64,000 nt of DNA from Aliidiomarina sanyensis (GTDB taxonomy: Bacteria > Pseudomonadota > Gammaproteobacteria > Enterobacterales > Alteromonadaceae): contig NZ_PIPM01000005.1 of assembly GCF_003987175.1 (NCBI RefSeq), positions 1-64,000 on the forward strand, in the 5' to 3' direction. This document shows, piece after piece, positions 1 to 9,299 of this stretch. Positions within the stretch are counted from its first letter, which is position 1. The number at the start of each line of letters is the position of its first letter. The position numbers were made by a program, and so were the translations under genes. Below the pieces are notes generated by a model, which made no database searches, had not been told where the DNA came from, and saw only the letters and a program-made list of their open reading frames with translations.

Positions 1-659
1 TGAAGGCGTTGGAAGGCGACGAGCAGTGGGAGAAGAAGATTCTTGAGCTGGCGGAAGCGTTGGATACTTATATCCCAGAGCCAGAGCGTGACATCGACAA
101 GCCGTTCCTGATGCCAATCGAAGACGTGTTCTCAATCTCAGGCCGTGGAACCGTAGTAACAGGCCGTGTAGAGCGCGGAATCGTAAACACGGGTGACGAA
201 GTTGCGATCGTTGGTCTGAAAGAGACTGTGAAGACGACTGTAACGGGCGTAGAGATGTTCCGTAAGTTGCTAGACGAAGGTCGTGCGGGTGAGAACATTG
301 GTGCGTTGTTGCGTGGAACGAAGCGTGAAGACGTGCAGCGTGGTCAGGTATTGGCGAAGCCAGGTTCAATCACGCCACACACTGATTTCGAAGCAGAAGT
401 CTACGTACTGAGCAAAGAAGAAGGTGGCCGTCACACGCCATTCTTCAAAGGTTACCGTCCACAGTTCTACTTCCGTACAACGGACGTGACGGGTTCAGTC
501 GAGTTGCCAGAAGGCGTCGAGATGGTCATGCCTGGTGACAACCTGAAGTTTGTTGTTCAGTTGATTGCGCCAATCGCGATGGACGAAGGTCTGCGCTTTG
601 CAATCCGTGAAGGTGGCCGTACCGTAGGTGCGGGTGTTGTATCTAAAATCATCAAGTAA
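1..659 (+). CDS. tuf: Elongation factor Tu, C-terminal part (5' end outside window)
   Basis: Delivers aminoacyl-tRNA to the ribosome as a GTP complex. The reading frame is open from base 3, so the gene starts before the window; about 218 of roughly 394 residues are present. Visible are the end of the G domain, domain II (starting near [13 protein letters not shown], then [14 protein letters not shown]) and domain III ([17 protein letters not shown], ending [14 protein letters not shown]). The sequence is near-identical to the E. coli protein. The nucleotide-binding motifs lie upstream and cannot be checked. A strong terminator follows directly, so this is the last gene of its transcript. Whether it is tufA or tufB cannot be told from here. 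Confidence 0.98.
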   Translation, partial: KALEGDEQWEKKILELAEALDTYIPEPERDIDKPFLMPIEDVFSISGRGTVVTGRVERGIVNTGDEVAIVGLKETVKTTVTGVEMFRKLLDEGRAGENIGALLRGTKREDVQRGQVLAKPGSITPHTDFEAEVYVLSKEEGGRHTPFFKGYRPQFYFRTTDVTGSVELPEGVEMVMPGDNLKFVVQLIAPIAMDEGLRFAIREGGRTVGAGVVSKIIK

Positions 660-683
660 TTAGATACCCCTTTGCAAGACACC

Positions 684-709
684 AAAAGGCTCCTCCGGGA
701 GCCTTTTTT
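684..709 (+). terminator. Rho-independent terminator after tuf
   Basis: Inverted repeat AAAAGGCTCC / GGGAGCCTTTT with a short loop, ending in a T-run, 25 bases after the tuf stop. Confidence 0.9.
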
Positions 710-735
710 GTTACCAACCACGGCGCGAACGCATC

Positions 736-1016
736 GTAGCCAACGCAATGCGTTGGGTTTCCAAGCACCGCTCCCAACGCATTGCGTTGGCTACGGTCAT
801 CACCCGGCGACGGCATTACTTTCAACCATCGCTCCCAACGCATTGCGTTGGCTACGGCCATCATCCGGCGACGGCATTGCTTCCAATCACCGCTCCCAAC
901 GCATTGCGTTGGCTACGATTATCACCCGGCGACGGCATCGCCTCCCACCCTCACACCCAACGCATTGCGTTGGCTACGGCCATCATCCGGCGACGGCATT
1001 GCTTCCAACGCGCAGG
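736..1016. repeat. REP-like palindrome cluster with 60-bp tandem units
   Basis: This fills most of the 417-bp gap between tuf and the PepSY operon. There is one forward copy (GTAG head at 736) and four reverse copies starting near 772, 832, 892 and 957, each a CCAACGCA-N-TGCGTTGG foldback ending in CTAC. The last four are spaced 60, 60 and 65 bp. The spacer in each unit is also conserved (CCGGCGACGGCAT then TGCTTCC or similar), so the whole unit was duplicated in tandem. No credible gene lies here; the open frames are translations of the repeat. Confidence 0.9.
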
Positions 1017-1076
1017 TAGCGGAGATCGGGGGTTTCGTGGTACAACAAGGCTTGACTTGAAATTATAACTATAACG

Positions 1077-1811
1077 ATGCAATTCAAGACGCTAAAAATC
1101 CGCAAAGTTCACCGTTGGATGACCCTGCTTTTTGGTGCCCAATTGATTATTTGGAGCATTACCGGAGCTGTGATGGTTATTTTGCAGTTACCCTATATTC
1201 ATGGTCATCATTTAAGCCAGCAAGCGGATCAACCGCTAAGCCAGATGGAGCTTCTCGAGCAAGTTCCGAAACTTCAAACACGATATCCCGAAGCCACTCA
1301 AGCTGCGTTGGTGCGCCGCTTTATTGATGGTGATTTCCGGTATGTATTTCGCGTACGAACGCAAGACACGCGGTTTCTGGTAAATGCTTTTGATCTTGAG
1401 ATCGTCAGTTTGTCTGCCGATGACGTCCGTCATATCGCGGATTTGACCTATGCGGATTCTCCAGTTCCGAAGATACATGCAAAAGAACTGATTCTCGATG
1501 CGGCTGAGATGCCACAAGAAGTTAACCCTGCGCATGCCCCAGTATGGCGAGTTGAGTTTGCCGATGCGCGGAAAACCACATTCTATTTTGCAGCTGAGAC
1601 GGGCGATTTGTTAACGCAGCGTCATCAAGCGTGGCGTGTATTTGATGTGATGTGGATGCTCCACATTATGGATTACACCGATCGTCATCGTATCAGCACA
1701 CCCTGGTTATACGCCTTCACCGTGCTTACATTTTTCATTGCAATCACGGGTTTATGGCTGCTGTTACAGCGACATGTTCTGAAATTGTGGAGGCGTTCAT
1801 GGCGCGCGTAA
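1077..1811 (+). CDS. PepSY domain membrane protein (first of pair)
   Basis: A 244-residue membrane protein with a PepSY-type layout: a cytoplasmic start with a KVHRWM motif, a membrane segment at about 15-37, a periplasmic region of about 150 residues, a WMLHIMDY motif near 195-203 and a C-terminal membrane segment at about 210-232. PepSY-associated membrane proteins occur with redox, iron and peptidase functions, but the exact role is unknown. It is the first gene of a likely four-gene operon and overlaps the next PepSY gene. No clear Shine-Dalgarno precedes the ATG at 1077, so the start is less certain than the frame. Confidence 0.8.
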   Translation: MQFKTLKIRKVHRWMTLLFGAQLIIWSITGAVMVILQLPYIHGHHLSQQADQPLSQMELLEQVPKLQTRYPEATQAALVRRFIDGDFRYVFRVRTQDTRFLVNAFDLEIVSLSADDVRHIADLTYADSPVPKIHAKELILDAAEMPQEVNPAHAPVWRVEFADARKTTFYFAAETGDLLTQRHQAWRVFDVMWMLHIMDYTDRHRISTPWLYAFTVLTFFIAITGLWLLLQRHVLKLWRRSWRA

Positions 1812-2686
1812 ATCCACTCGACAGAGAAAAATACGAACAGGCAAAGCAACGTGCCAATAGAAAGAGTAGTGGTTGGTCGATGTCACGAATGATCCGCTTG
1901 CACCGGATTGCTGGGCTGATTCTTGTCGTTCAGTTGCTCATTTGGACGGTGACCGGATTCTATTTCTCATTTATGGGTCGAGAAGCGCTGAATGCACAAC
2001 AAAATTATCATGCGGCGCCGGATCGTGTGTTGGCTATCCAAGGCCGGTACATTGTGCCCCTTAGGCAGCTTTCTCAATTAGGGGATGTATACGAAATCAA
2101 TGTGAGGATGCGGGATGAACTCCCCCAATTTGCGGTGGTTTACGATTCAGCTCATCGCCCGCGGCATGAAGTAGGGCGCAGTCGCGGAGATGGCCTGCAG
2201 CAAGCGTGGTTTGATGCCGAGACAGGCCAGCGCTGGAATACTGGCGCCGTGCTGGCTCAGCGACTTGCTGTCGACTCTTACCTAGGCTCTGGCATGTTTA
2301 ACAGGATAACGGATGTGCGCCGTTCACATGACCTTCCACGATGGCCTGGCCCCGGTTTTCGCATCGACTTTGCCGATCGATTGCAGACTCGTGTCTATAT
2401 TGACCAGGTGAATGGTGATGTGGTGGCGCACCGCAATAAACACTCGGGTTTAACCGAGCTGATGTACAAGCTGCATTTTATGGATTACAGCGGCCAGCGA
2501 AATTTCAACAATGTTTTTATTATCGCCGCTGGGTTATTTAGTCTTTGGTTTGTCCTCACTGGAATTATCATGATTATCCGCATTGGGCGGCAGGGCGGGT
2601 TTGTTGCGCGTGCTGGTTTACAGTACAATGCTTCGCTGTTTAAGAGATTAAGAACACGCCTGTTCGGGGCGTCGCATAAGAATTAA
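1799..2686 (+). CDS. PepSY domain membrane protein (second of pair)
   Basis: A 295-residue paralogue of the preceding gene. The ATG at 1799 is preferred because GTGGAGG lies just upstream; it overlaps the previous gene by 13 bp, which suggests translational coupling. The frame extends further upstream, but only inside the previous gene. Features in order: a basic N-terminus of about 30 residues, an RLHRIAG motif, a membrane segment near 40-60, a long periplasmic region, the KLHFMDYSGQRN motif, and a C-terminal membrane segment with a basic tail. The HRxxG and LHxMDY motifs are shared with the upstream protein, so the pair probably arose by duplication. Substrate or partner unknown. Confidence 0.8.
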   Translation: MARVNPLDREKYEQAKQRANRKSSGWSMSRMIRLHRIAGLILVVQLLIWTVTGFYFSFMGREALNAQQNYHAAPDRVLAIQGRYIVPLRQLSQLGDVYEINVRMRDELPQFAVVYDSAHRPRHEVGRSRGDGLQQAWFDAETGQRWNTGAVLAQRLAVDSYLGSGMFNRITDVRRSHDLPRWPGPGFRIDFADRLQTRVYIDQVNGDVVAHRNKHSGLTELMYKLHFMDYSGQRNFNNVFIIAAGLFSLWFVLTGIIMIIRIGRQGGFVARAGLQYNASLFKRLRTRLFGASHKN

Positions 2687-2697
2687 AGGAGCGCTGC

Positions 2698-4302
2698 ATG
2701 GCGTCTGCAAAGAATGAATATCGGAACCAGAACGACGCACGTCAGCGCGGTTGGTTTACTCGCTTTCTCGATACCGTTGAGTGGCTTGGCAACTTACTTC
2801 CTCACCCGGTATCTCTTTTCGCCATTTTCTGTTTGCTGGTCATTGTTGCCAGCGGCATTGCAGGATTCTTTGGTGTTAGTGTCGCGGATCCGCGCCCCGC
2901 AACTTACGGGCAAGACATTGTCGTAAATAGCTTAATGAGCGGCGAAGGTTTACGCTGGATCGTTTCGAATCTTGTCACGAACTTCACCAGCTTCCCACCG
3001 CTTGGGGTGGTCTTGGTTGCTATTTTGGGCGTCGGAATTGCCGAGCGTTCAGGCATGCTCGAAGCGATGATGCGTGGCATGGTGATGAATGCGTCGCCGC
3101 GCATGGTGACGGTGACGATCGTGTTTGCTGGGGTGGTATCAAATACGGCGTCCGAATTGGGTTATGTGGTCTTGGTTCCGCTAGCGGCTCTGATCTTCCA
3201 TTCGTTAGGCCGTCATCCGCTCGCCGGCCTTGCGGCAGCCTTCGCTGGGGTGTCCGCAGGTTACAGTGCAAACCTCTTTATTGGGACGGTTGATCCCTTG
3301 CTGTCTGGATTCACCACCTCTGCGGCGCAACTAATTGACCCAACGTACGAAGTCGGACCGGAGATGAACTGGTACTTTATGTTCATCAGTACGTTCTTGA
3401 TTGCGGTGCTTGGCTGGCTAGTGACCGAGAAGATTGTTGAGCCGAAACTTGGTAAATACAATCCGAACGACATGGATCCCGACTCCGACCTAGACCAAAA
3501 CGTCAGTATGGAGGGTCTCAAGCCGGAAGAGCGCAAAGGTTTAATCGCTGCGGGCCTTACATTCCTAGCATTGATTGCCTTACTGGCGATTACAGTCGTG
3601 CCAGAATGGGGCGTGTTGCGTGATCCTGAAACAGGCGGTGTCGCGGGCTCTCCGTTCTTGCGCGGTATCGTGGTGTTTATCTTTATTACGTTCGCCATTC
3701 CAGGCTTTGTGTATGGCTACGTTGTCAGAACCATGCGCAATGACCGGGATGTGATCAATGCCATGGCTGCGAGTATGAGCTCCATGGGTCTGTACATGGT
3801 TTTAGTATTCTTCGCAGCGCAATTTGTCGCCTTCTTCGGCTGGACTAACTTTGGCACGGTGCTTGCGGTGAATGGTGCAAATATTCTGCAATCCATTAAC
3901 CTGACGGGGCCGTTGGTCTTCGTCTTCTTTATTTTAATGTGTGCTTTCGTAAACCTAATGCTCGGCTCTGCCTCAGCGCAATGGGCAGTCACGGCTCCGA
4001 TTTTTGTTCCGATGTTGATGATCATTGGGTATGCCCCAGAGCTCGTTCAGGCGGCTTATCGGATTGGTGATTCGGTCACGAATATCATTACTCCCATGAT
4101 GAGCTATTTCGGCTTGATTTTAGCCGTTGCAGCACGGTACAAGAAAGATATTGGAATTGGGACGCTGATTTCGATTATGTTGCCTTACACTATGGTGTTC
4201 TTTATTGGCTGGGTTATCTTGTTCTATGTGTGGGTGTTTGCCCTCGGGATGCCTGTCGGACCGGGTGCAGCAACCTATTATTCATTCGAAGCCGCTCAGT
4301 AA
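2698..4302 (+). CDS. abgT: AbgT family transporter
   Basis: A 534-residue integral membrane protein of the AbgT family, known for p-aminobenzoyl-glutamate uptake (E. coli AbgT) and sulfonamide efflux (MtrF, YdaH). The start is set by AAAGGAG eight bases before the ATG. Family signs are WLGNLLPHPVSLF near the N-terminus, a conserved membrane block GVVSNTASELGYVVL, the loop SANLFIGTVDPLLSG and the C-terminal block GSASAQWAVTAPIFVPM followed by GDSVTNIITPM. There are many hydrophobic segments. It sits 11 bp after the second PepSY gene and 11 bp before a solute-binding protein gene, an association not typical of E. coli abgT. The family is confident; substrate and direction are not. Confidence 0.88.
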   Translation: MASAKNEYRNQNDARQRGWFTRFLDTVEWLGNLLPHPVSLFAIFCLLVIVASGIAGFFGVSVADPRPATYGQDIVVNSLMSGEGLRWIVSNLVTNFTSFPPLGVVLVAILGVGIAERSGMLEAMMRGMVMNASPRMVTVTIVFAGVVSNTASELGYVVLVPLAALIFHSLGRHPLAGLAAAFAGVSAGYSANLFIGTVDPLLSGFTTSAAQLIDPTYEVGPEMNWYFMFISTFLIAVLGWLVTEKIVEPKLGKYNPNDMDPDSDLDQNVSMEGLKPEERKGLIAAGLTFLALIALLAITVVPEWGVLRDPETGGVAGSPFLRGIVVFIFITFAIPGFVYGYVVRTMRNDRDVINAMAASMSSMGLYMVLVFFAAQFVAFFGWTNFGTVLAVNGANILQSINLTGPLVFVFFILMCAFVNLMLGSASAQWAVTAPIFVPMLMIIGYAPELVQAAYRIGDSVTNIITPMMSYFGLILAVAARYKKDIGIGTLISIMLPYTMVFFIGWVILFYVWVFALGMPVGPGAATYYSFEAAQ

Positions 4303-4313
4303 GGGTGTAGCAA

Positions 4314-5225
4314 ATGCGGAACGTGATTAAAGCCATCGGTCCTGTCAGCCTGAAGCCAAGCATTCTTTGCTGGATGCTTGGGGTAGCGGCTGTCCTGATC
4401 AGCTTAATCACGTTCCAAGCATTTTCAGAATCACGTTTTGAGCATGAAGCCGGTATGACTTCAGTTCAGAAGAAAGTGATGATTGCAGCGTATGAGTTCC
4501 CACCCTATTTCTCTTCTCGCATGAGTGAGCACTTACTCGGTGATGTGGTTTATGCACTGAATCACATGCAATCGGAGTATCATTTCAGTATTCGTGAAGT
4601 TCGGCCGCAAGAGCGGTATCAAGCGATCTCTAAATCGGGATGCTGTGACCTGATTCTATTTGAGTCTGAAGCTTGGGGATGGGACGCGCACTCCGGTTTT
4701 CAGGTCTCGCCGCCGATTTCACATGGGAGTGAGCGTCTTTATGCGATGGAAGCGTTTGACTGGCAGCCGCGCGCCGGTGATCGTGTGGCCGGCGTTGTCG
4801 GGTACCATTACGGGCTCAATTACGACGCGAATGGGAGCGATAATGGCAGTGGGGATTTACCTGCGGTCTACCGCGCAGATAGCCAAGCTACGGTTCTCAC
4901 GCTCGTTCGAAACCATCGAGTCAAATATGGTCTTCTATCTGATGAATATGTCCGTTGGCTCTCGACGCATGATCCAGAACGAGTTGTCGGTCTCAAAGCG
5001 GCTCCCAATCCCGACAGCGTGTATGTGACAAATGTTATTGTGAGCGACGACAGCCCAATTTCGCTTGAGACCATCATGGGATTTTTATTGAAGCTTGCGA
5101 CCACTGAGAATATGAAGCTCAAGCTCGAGGCATATGGAATTAATTTAGTCACGGCCGAGGAGGGGGGCGCATGCGTAGCCTACCAACACCTCATCCAACG
5201 GGACGACTGCCTCCCAAATCAGTAA
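4314..5225 (+). CDS. Membrane-anchored periplasmic solute-binding protein (SBP_bac_3-like)
   Basis: 303 residues. After a short basic N-terminus there is one membrane segment (about 17-38), then a domain resembling family 3 amino-acid-binding proteins: VMIAAYEFPPYFSS, a mid-domain dipeptide-rich CCDLILFESE, and the late helix ETIMGFLLKLATTENMKLKLEAYGI. The family binds amino acids or acts as a sensor-type binding domain. It is last in the PepSY-PepSY-AbgT operon, 11 bp after abgT, and has no ABC permease or ATPase beside it. The cysteine-bearing tail (GGACVAYQ to DDCLPNQ) is odd and may form a disulfide. Ligand unknown. Confidence 0.65.
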   Translation: MRNVIKAIGPVSLKPSILCWMLGVAAVLISLITFQAFSESRFEHEAGMTSVQKKVMIAAYEFPPYFSSRMSEHLLGDVVYALNHMQSEYHFSIREVRPQERYQAISKSGCCDLILFESEAWGWDAHSGFQVSPPISHGSERLYAMEAFDWQPRAGDRVAGVVGYHYGLNYDANGSDNGSGDLPAVYRADSQATVLTLVRNHRVKYGLLSDEYVRWLSTHDPERVVGLKAAPNPDSVYVTNVIVSDDSPISLETIMGFLLKLATTENMKLKLEAYGINLVTAEEGGACVAYQHLIQRDDCLPNQ

Positions 5226-5238
5226 TCAAGGCACGGTA

Positions 5239-5325
5239 CCCCAACGCAATGCGTTGGCTACGGTCATTATCCCACCGCAATGGGTTGGCTACGGTCGGTA
5301 CCCCAACGCAATGCGTTGGCTACTA
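5239..5325. repeat. REP-like palindrome cluster between convergent genes
   Basis: Three copies in the same orientation (ending GGCTAC) fill the gap between the solute-binding gene and glsA. The middle copy near 5271-5292 is decayed, with one mutation in each arm. The third copy ends a few bases from the glsA stop codon. Confidence 0.88.
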
Positions 5326-5326
5326 A

Positions 5327-6268
5327 TCAGGTGTACACCGAAAGGCCGAGGCGTTCTGCGAATTGGGTGACCATTTCGACGGCTCGGGTGGGGTTGCCAA
5401 AGCGATTCAATGGCGGACTCCAGGCGGCGATCACGCCATAATCAGGAACGACCGCTACAATACCACCGCCCACGCCACTCTTTGCTGGCAAGCCGACGGT
5501 GAAGGCAAACTCCCCGGATTGGTCATACATACCACTAGTTGAGAGCAGAGCGTTAATGCGGTGCGCCGAGCGTGCGTCACAGATGACTTGTTCGGTACCT
5601 GGCTGCACGCCGCGGTTTGCCAAAAATCCAAGACTTTTCGCGAGATCGATACAACTCATTTCCACTGAGCATTGAAAAAAGTAGTGATCAAGGACTTCAG
5701 GGACCTCGGATTCGATATTGCCAAAACTTTTCATCAGGTAAGCGAGCGCGGCATTTCGGTTGCCGTGCTCCTTTTCCGACTCCCACACCCGATGGTTGGC
5801 GTGAATGTTCGGATTACCGGAAAGCTGTCTTACATACTGCACAAATGCCGTTTTGGAAGCGGAGTAATGGCTCACTAACACATCTGCAATGACAATCGCT
5901 CCGGCATTAATAAATGGGTTTCGTGGGATGCCATGTTCCCACTCAAGCTGCACGATCGAGTTAAACGCTTGCCCGGAGGGCTCCATTCGAACGCGCTCCC
6001 AAAGGACATCGTCCATACGCTGCATGGCGATAGCGAGCCCAAAAACTTTGGAAATACTTTGAATGGAGAATGGGGTATGAGCGTCCCCAGCGATATGCAC
6101 CGTGCCATCAAGCTCGACCACCGCAATCCCAAGATGCTCCGGATCCACTTCCGCGAGTGCTGGGATGTAGTCGGCAACTTGCCCACCCGGGGCTTGCTGC
6201 CGAGCTTTTTCCACCAGCTCCTCGAGCAGTGAACCACAATTTTTGGGTTGCTTGGGGGTACCTTCCAC
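5327..6268 (-). CDS. glsA: Glutaminase
   Basis: Hydrolyses glutamine to glutamate and ammonia in the cytoplasm. The 313 residues match the usual length of about 308 of the beta-lactamase-fold glutaminase family. The catalytic S71-I-S-K74 motif is present, followed by NPFINAGAIVIAD, ESEKEHGNRNAALAYL and the C-terminal SGVGGGIVAVVPDYGVIAAWSPPL block. The start is a GTG at 6266-6268 preceded by AAGGA, 9 bp after the uvrA stop, so the gene probably rides on the uvrA transcript. The two functions are unrelated, so the link looks like convenience. Confidence 0.95.
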   Translation of the reverse strand: MEGTPKQPKNCGSLLEELVEKARQQAPGGQVADYIPALAEVDPEHLGIAVVELDGTVHIAGDAHTPFSIQSISKVFGLAIAMQRMDDVLWERVRMEPSGQAFNSIVQLEWEHGIPRNPFINAGAIVIADVLVSHYSASKTAFVQYVRQLSGNPNIHANHRVWESEKEHGNRNAALAYLMKSFGNIESEVPEVLDHYFFQCSVEMSCIDLAKSLGFLANRGVQPGTEQVICDARSAHRINALLSTSGMYDQSGEFAFTVGLPAKSGVGGGIVAVVPDYGVIAAWSPPLNRFGNPTRAVEMVTQFAERLGLSVYT

Positions 6269-6277
6269 GGTGATTCC

Positions 6278-9106
6278 TTATCCGTTCAGCAGCGGCTTCA
6301 AGAAGCGTGCGGTATGGGACACGGTGGACTCACAAACCTGCTCCGGCGTGCCCGATGCGATAATCTCACCGCCGCCACTACCGCCTTCGGGGCCTAAATC
6401 GACGATCCAGTCGGCGGTCTTAATGACGTCAAGGTTATGCTCAATAATGACAATGGTATTGCCATGGTCGCGCAGGCGATGGAGAACCGCAAGCAATTGT
6501 TGAATATCATGGAAGTGCAACCCGGTGGTTGGCTCATCCAGAATATACAAGGTCTTGCCGGTATCACGCTTTGATAGCTCCCGCGCCAATTTAACCCGTT
6601 GCGCTTCTCCGCCGGATAGGGTCGTGGCTGATTGCCCAAGGCGAATGTAGGAGAGGCCCACATCCATCAAGGTTTGTAATTTGCGAGCGATGGCAGGAAT
6701 CGCATCAAAGAATTCACGGGCATCTTCTACCGTCATTTCGAGCACTTCATGGATCGTTTTCCCTTTGTAGAGAATCTCCAAGGTTTCTCGGTTGTAGCGC
6801 TTTCCTTTACAGATGTCACAGGGAACATAGACGTCGGGTAAGAAGTGCATCTCAACTTTGATTACCCCATCCCCTTGGCACGCTTCGCAACGCCCGCCTT
6901 TGACGTTAAAGCTAAAACGCCCTGGCTTATAACCACGCGAACGCGACTCCGGAACGCCGCTAAAGAGTTCACGAATGGGGGTAAAAATACCCGTGTAGGT
7001 TGCTGGGTTGGAACGGGGTGTTCGGCCAATTGGAGATTGATCGATGTCTACGACTTTATCAAGATGCTCGAGTCCATGAACGCTATCGTAAGGAGCAACC
7101 GTATCGGAGGTGGCGCCATTGAGTTCACGATGGGCCAGAGGATACAGAGTGTCGTTGATGAGGGTTGATTTCCCTGAACCCGAGACACCCGTAACGCAGG
7201 TCATTAACCCAATCGGCAGTTTCACATCCACGTTCTTGAGATTGTTGCCCCGCGCACCCTTGAGTTCGAGCCAATGCTTTCCGGGTTTATTGCGTTTCTT
7301 CGGGATCTCAATGGCTTTTCGTCCACTGAGGTAGTCACCGGTCAGTGATTTTTCATTGTCGATAATGTCTTGATAACTTCCTTTGGCGACGATTTCGCCG
7401 CCGTGCACGCCGGCGCCTGGCCCGATATCAATAATGTAGTCCGCAGCCCGGATGGCATCTTCATCATGCTCAACGACCAACACTGAATTGCCTAAATCGC
7501 GGAGGTGGCAGAGGGTCTTAAGTAGGCGCTCATTGTCGCGCTGGTGTAAACCAATGGAAGGTTCATCGAGAACGTACATCACGCCCACAAGCCCCGCACC
7601 AATCTGACTGGCCAAGCGGATCCGCTGCGCTTCGCCACCGGAGAGCGTCTCAGCACTGCGTGATAAATTCAGGTAATTTAAACCAACGTTCACAAGGAAG
7701 CGGAGCCGGTCATTAATTTCCTTTAGAATCTTTTCAGCAATTTGAGCTCGCTGGCCGCTGAGTTGAATATCGGTAAAGAATTGCAGTGCATCGCCAATTG
7801 CTAGTTCAGTGATCTGTGGCAATGTGGTGTCGTTTACAAAGACATTCCGAGCTTCTTCGCGCAGGCGAGTCCCACCACAGCTGCGGCAAGGCTTCATTGC
7901 CAAGTATTTGGCGAGTTCGTCTCGCACCGCATTCGAATCGGTCTCCCGGTAGCGCCGTTGCATATTTGGAATAATGCCTTCAAAAGGGTGCTTGCGAACC
8001 ACGGTATCACCGCGATCGTTCATGTAGGTGAACTTGACCTCTTGACTGCCGGAACCTTGCAACACAAGTTCGCGGACTTCTTCAGGTAAGTCCTTGAACG
8101 GTGTGTTGAGGTCGAAATTGAATTGTTTGGCGAGCGAGCGGAGCATCTGATAGTAGTAGAAGTTACGTTTATCCCAGCCACGAATCGCACCACCGGTCAG
8201 GCTTAACTCGGGATTGCCTACCACTTTATCTGCGTCGAAAAATTGCTCGATCCCGAGCCCATCACAGGTTTGGCAAGCGCCTGCTGGATTGTTAAACGAG
8301 AACAGACGTGGTTCGAGTTCTTGCATGCTGTAGCCGCAGTGAGGGCAGGCAAAATTCGCCGAGAACAGCATGTCTGCGATGCCATCTTCCGCTTCCATTC
8401 CGACCACCATCGCCGAGCCACCCGAGAGCTCAAGCGCGGTTTCAAACGATTCAGCAAGACGCTGCTCAAGGCCTGGCTTGACCTTGATGCGGTCAACGAC
8501 CACTTCGATATCATGCTTTTTATGGAGCTCAAGGCTGGGAGGGTCGCTTAAGTCGCATACGTTGCCGTCGACCCGCGCACGCAAGAAACCTTGGGTTGCA
8601 AGATTCTCAAGGGTCTTTTGGTGCTCACCTTTACGGCCACGCACCACGGGTGCAAGCAGCATTACTTTACTGCCTTCGGGTAGGGCCAACACTTGGTCGA
8701 CCATTTGGCTGACGGTTTGTGCTGCCAAGGTCACTTTATGCTCGGGGCAACGCGGCTCACCGATACGCGCATACATTAGGCGTAAATAATCGTAAATTTC
8801 GGTGATGGTCCCGACCGTTGAGCGTGGATTGTGCGACGTCGATTTTTGCTCAATGGAGATCGCTGGCGACAGACCTTCGATGGAATCTACGTCTGGCTTT
8901 TCCATCAAACTCAAAAATTGCCGGGCATAGGCGGAGAGTGATTCCACGTAGCGGCGCTGGCCTTCAGCATAGAGCGTATCGAACGCCAAGGATGACTTCC
9001 CTGAACCCGAGAGGCCTGTGATGACCACGAGTTTGTCGCGCGGAATTTCAAGATGAATATTCTTTAGGTTGTGGGTGCGGGCACCCCGTACTTCAATTTT
9101 ATCCAT
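6278..9106 (-). CDS. uvrA: Excinuclease ABC subunit A
   Basis: Damage-recognition ATPase of nucleotide excision repair, partner of UvrB. 942 residues, very close to E. coli UvrA (940). It carries two ABC modules: Walker [22 protein letters not shown] near the N-terminus and [11 protein letters not shown] in the second half, two LSGGEAQR signatures, and zinc-finger cysteine pairs CPHCGY / CQTCDG and CEACQG / CDICKG. The ATG at 9104-9106 has AAGGA upstream and gives the canonical [16 protein letters not shown] start; an in-frame TTG 15 bp further out is less likely. It is divergent from yajR. I saw no LexA box in the 190 bp upstream, unlike E. coli. Confidence 0.98.
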   Translation of the reverse strand: MDKIEVRGARTHNLKNIHLEIPRDKLVVITGLSGSGKSSLAFDTLYAEGQRRYVESLSAYARQFLSLMEKPDVDSIEGLSPAISIEQKSTSHNPRSTVGTITEIYDYLRLMYARIGEPRCPEHKVTLAAQTVSQMVDQVLALPEGSKVMLLAPVVRGRKGEHQKTLENLATQGFLRARVDGNVCDLSDPPSLELHKKHDIEVVVDRIKVKPGLEQRLAESFETALELSGGSAMVVGMEAEDGIADMLFSANFACPHCGYSMQELEPRLFSFNNPAGACQTCDGLGIEQFFDADKVVGNPELSLTGGAIRGWDKRNFYYYQMLRSLAKQFNFDLNTPFKDLPEEVRELVLQGSGSQEVKFTYMNDRGDTVVRKHPFEGIIPNMQRRYRETDSNAVRDELAKYLAMKPCRSCGGTRLREEARNVFVNDTTLPQITELAIGDALQFFTDIQLSGQRAQIAEKILKEINDRLRFLVNVGLNYLNLSRSAETLSGGEAQRIRLASQIGAGLVGVMYVLDEPSIGLHQRDNERLLKTLCHLRDLGNSVLVVEHDEDAIRAADYIIDIGPGAGVHGGEIVAKGSYQDIIDNEKSLTGDYLSGRKAIEIPKKRNKPGKHWLELKGARGNNLKNVDVKLPIGLMTCVTGVSGSGKSTLINDTLYPLAHRELNGATSDTVAPYDSVHGLEHLDKVVDIDQSPIGRTPRSNPATYTGIFTPIRELFSGVPESRSRGYKPGRFSFNVKGGRCEACQGDGVIKVEMHFLPDVYVPCDICKGKRYNRETLEILYKGKTIHEVLEMTVEDAREFFDAIPAIARKLQTLMDVGLSYIRLGQSATTLSGGEAQRVKLARELSKRDTGKTLYILDEPTTGLHFHDIQQLLAVLHRLRDHGNTIVIIEHNLDVIKTADWIVDLGPEGGSGGGEIIASGTPEQVCESTVSHTARFLKPLLNG

Positions 9107-9299
9107 AATATCCTTTGCCAAGTGGCATGTGCCGAAAAGCGTTTGTGCGGCCGAACATTAATCCGCCATTATCGCACAAACCGTACCCACTCTTGAAGCC
9201 GCAAACCGCTTTGGGCTGACGAACTCATCGTGAATCTGATAAACTCGCGGCTGCTTAGAGAGACTCACCTGAATCAGTTAGAGATAGTCGTTGAAACCC

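Noticed and set aside
672-1068. Three overlapping long open frames after tuf
   Set aside because: They are translations of the 60-bp tandem repeat in several frames, giving periodic peptides. No start site or family similarity.
9107-9299. LexA box before uvrA or yajR, as in E. coli
   Set aside because: No CTGT-N8-ACAG-like palindrome was found between the two genes. SOS control is neither shown nor excluded by eye.
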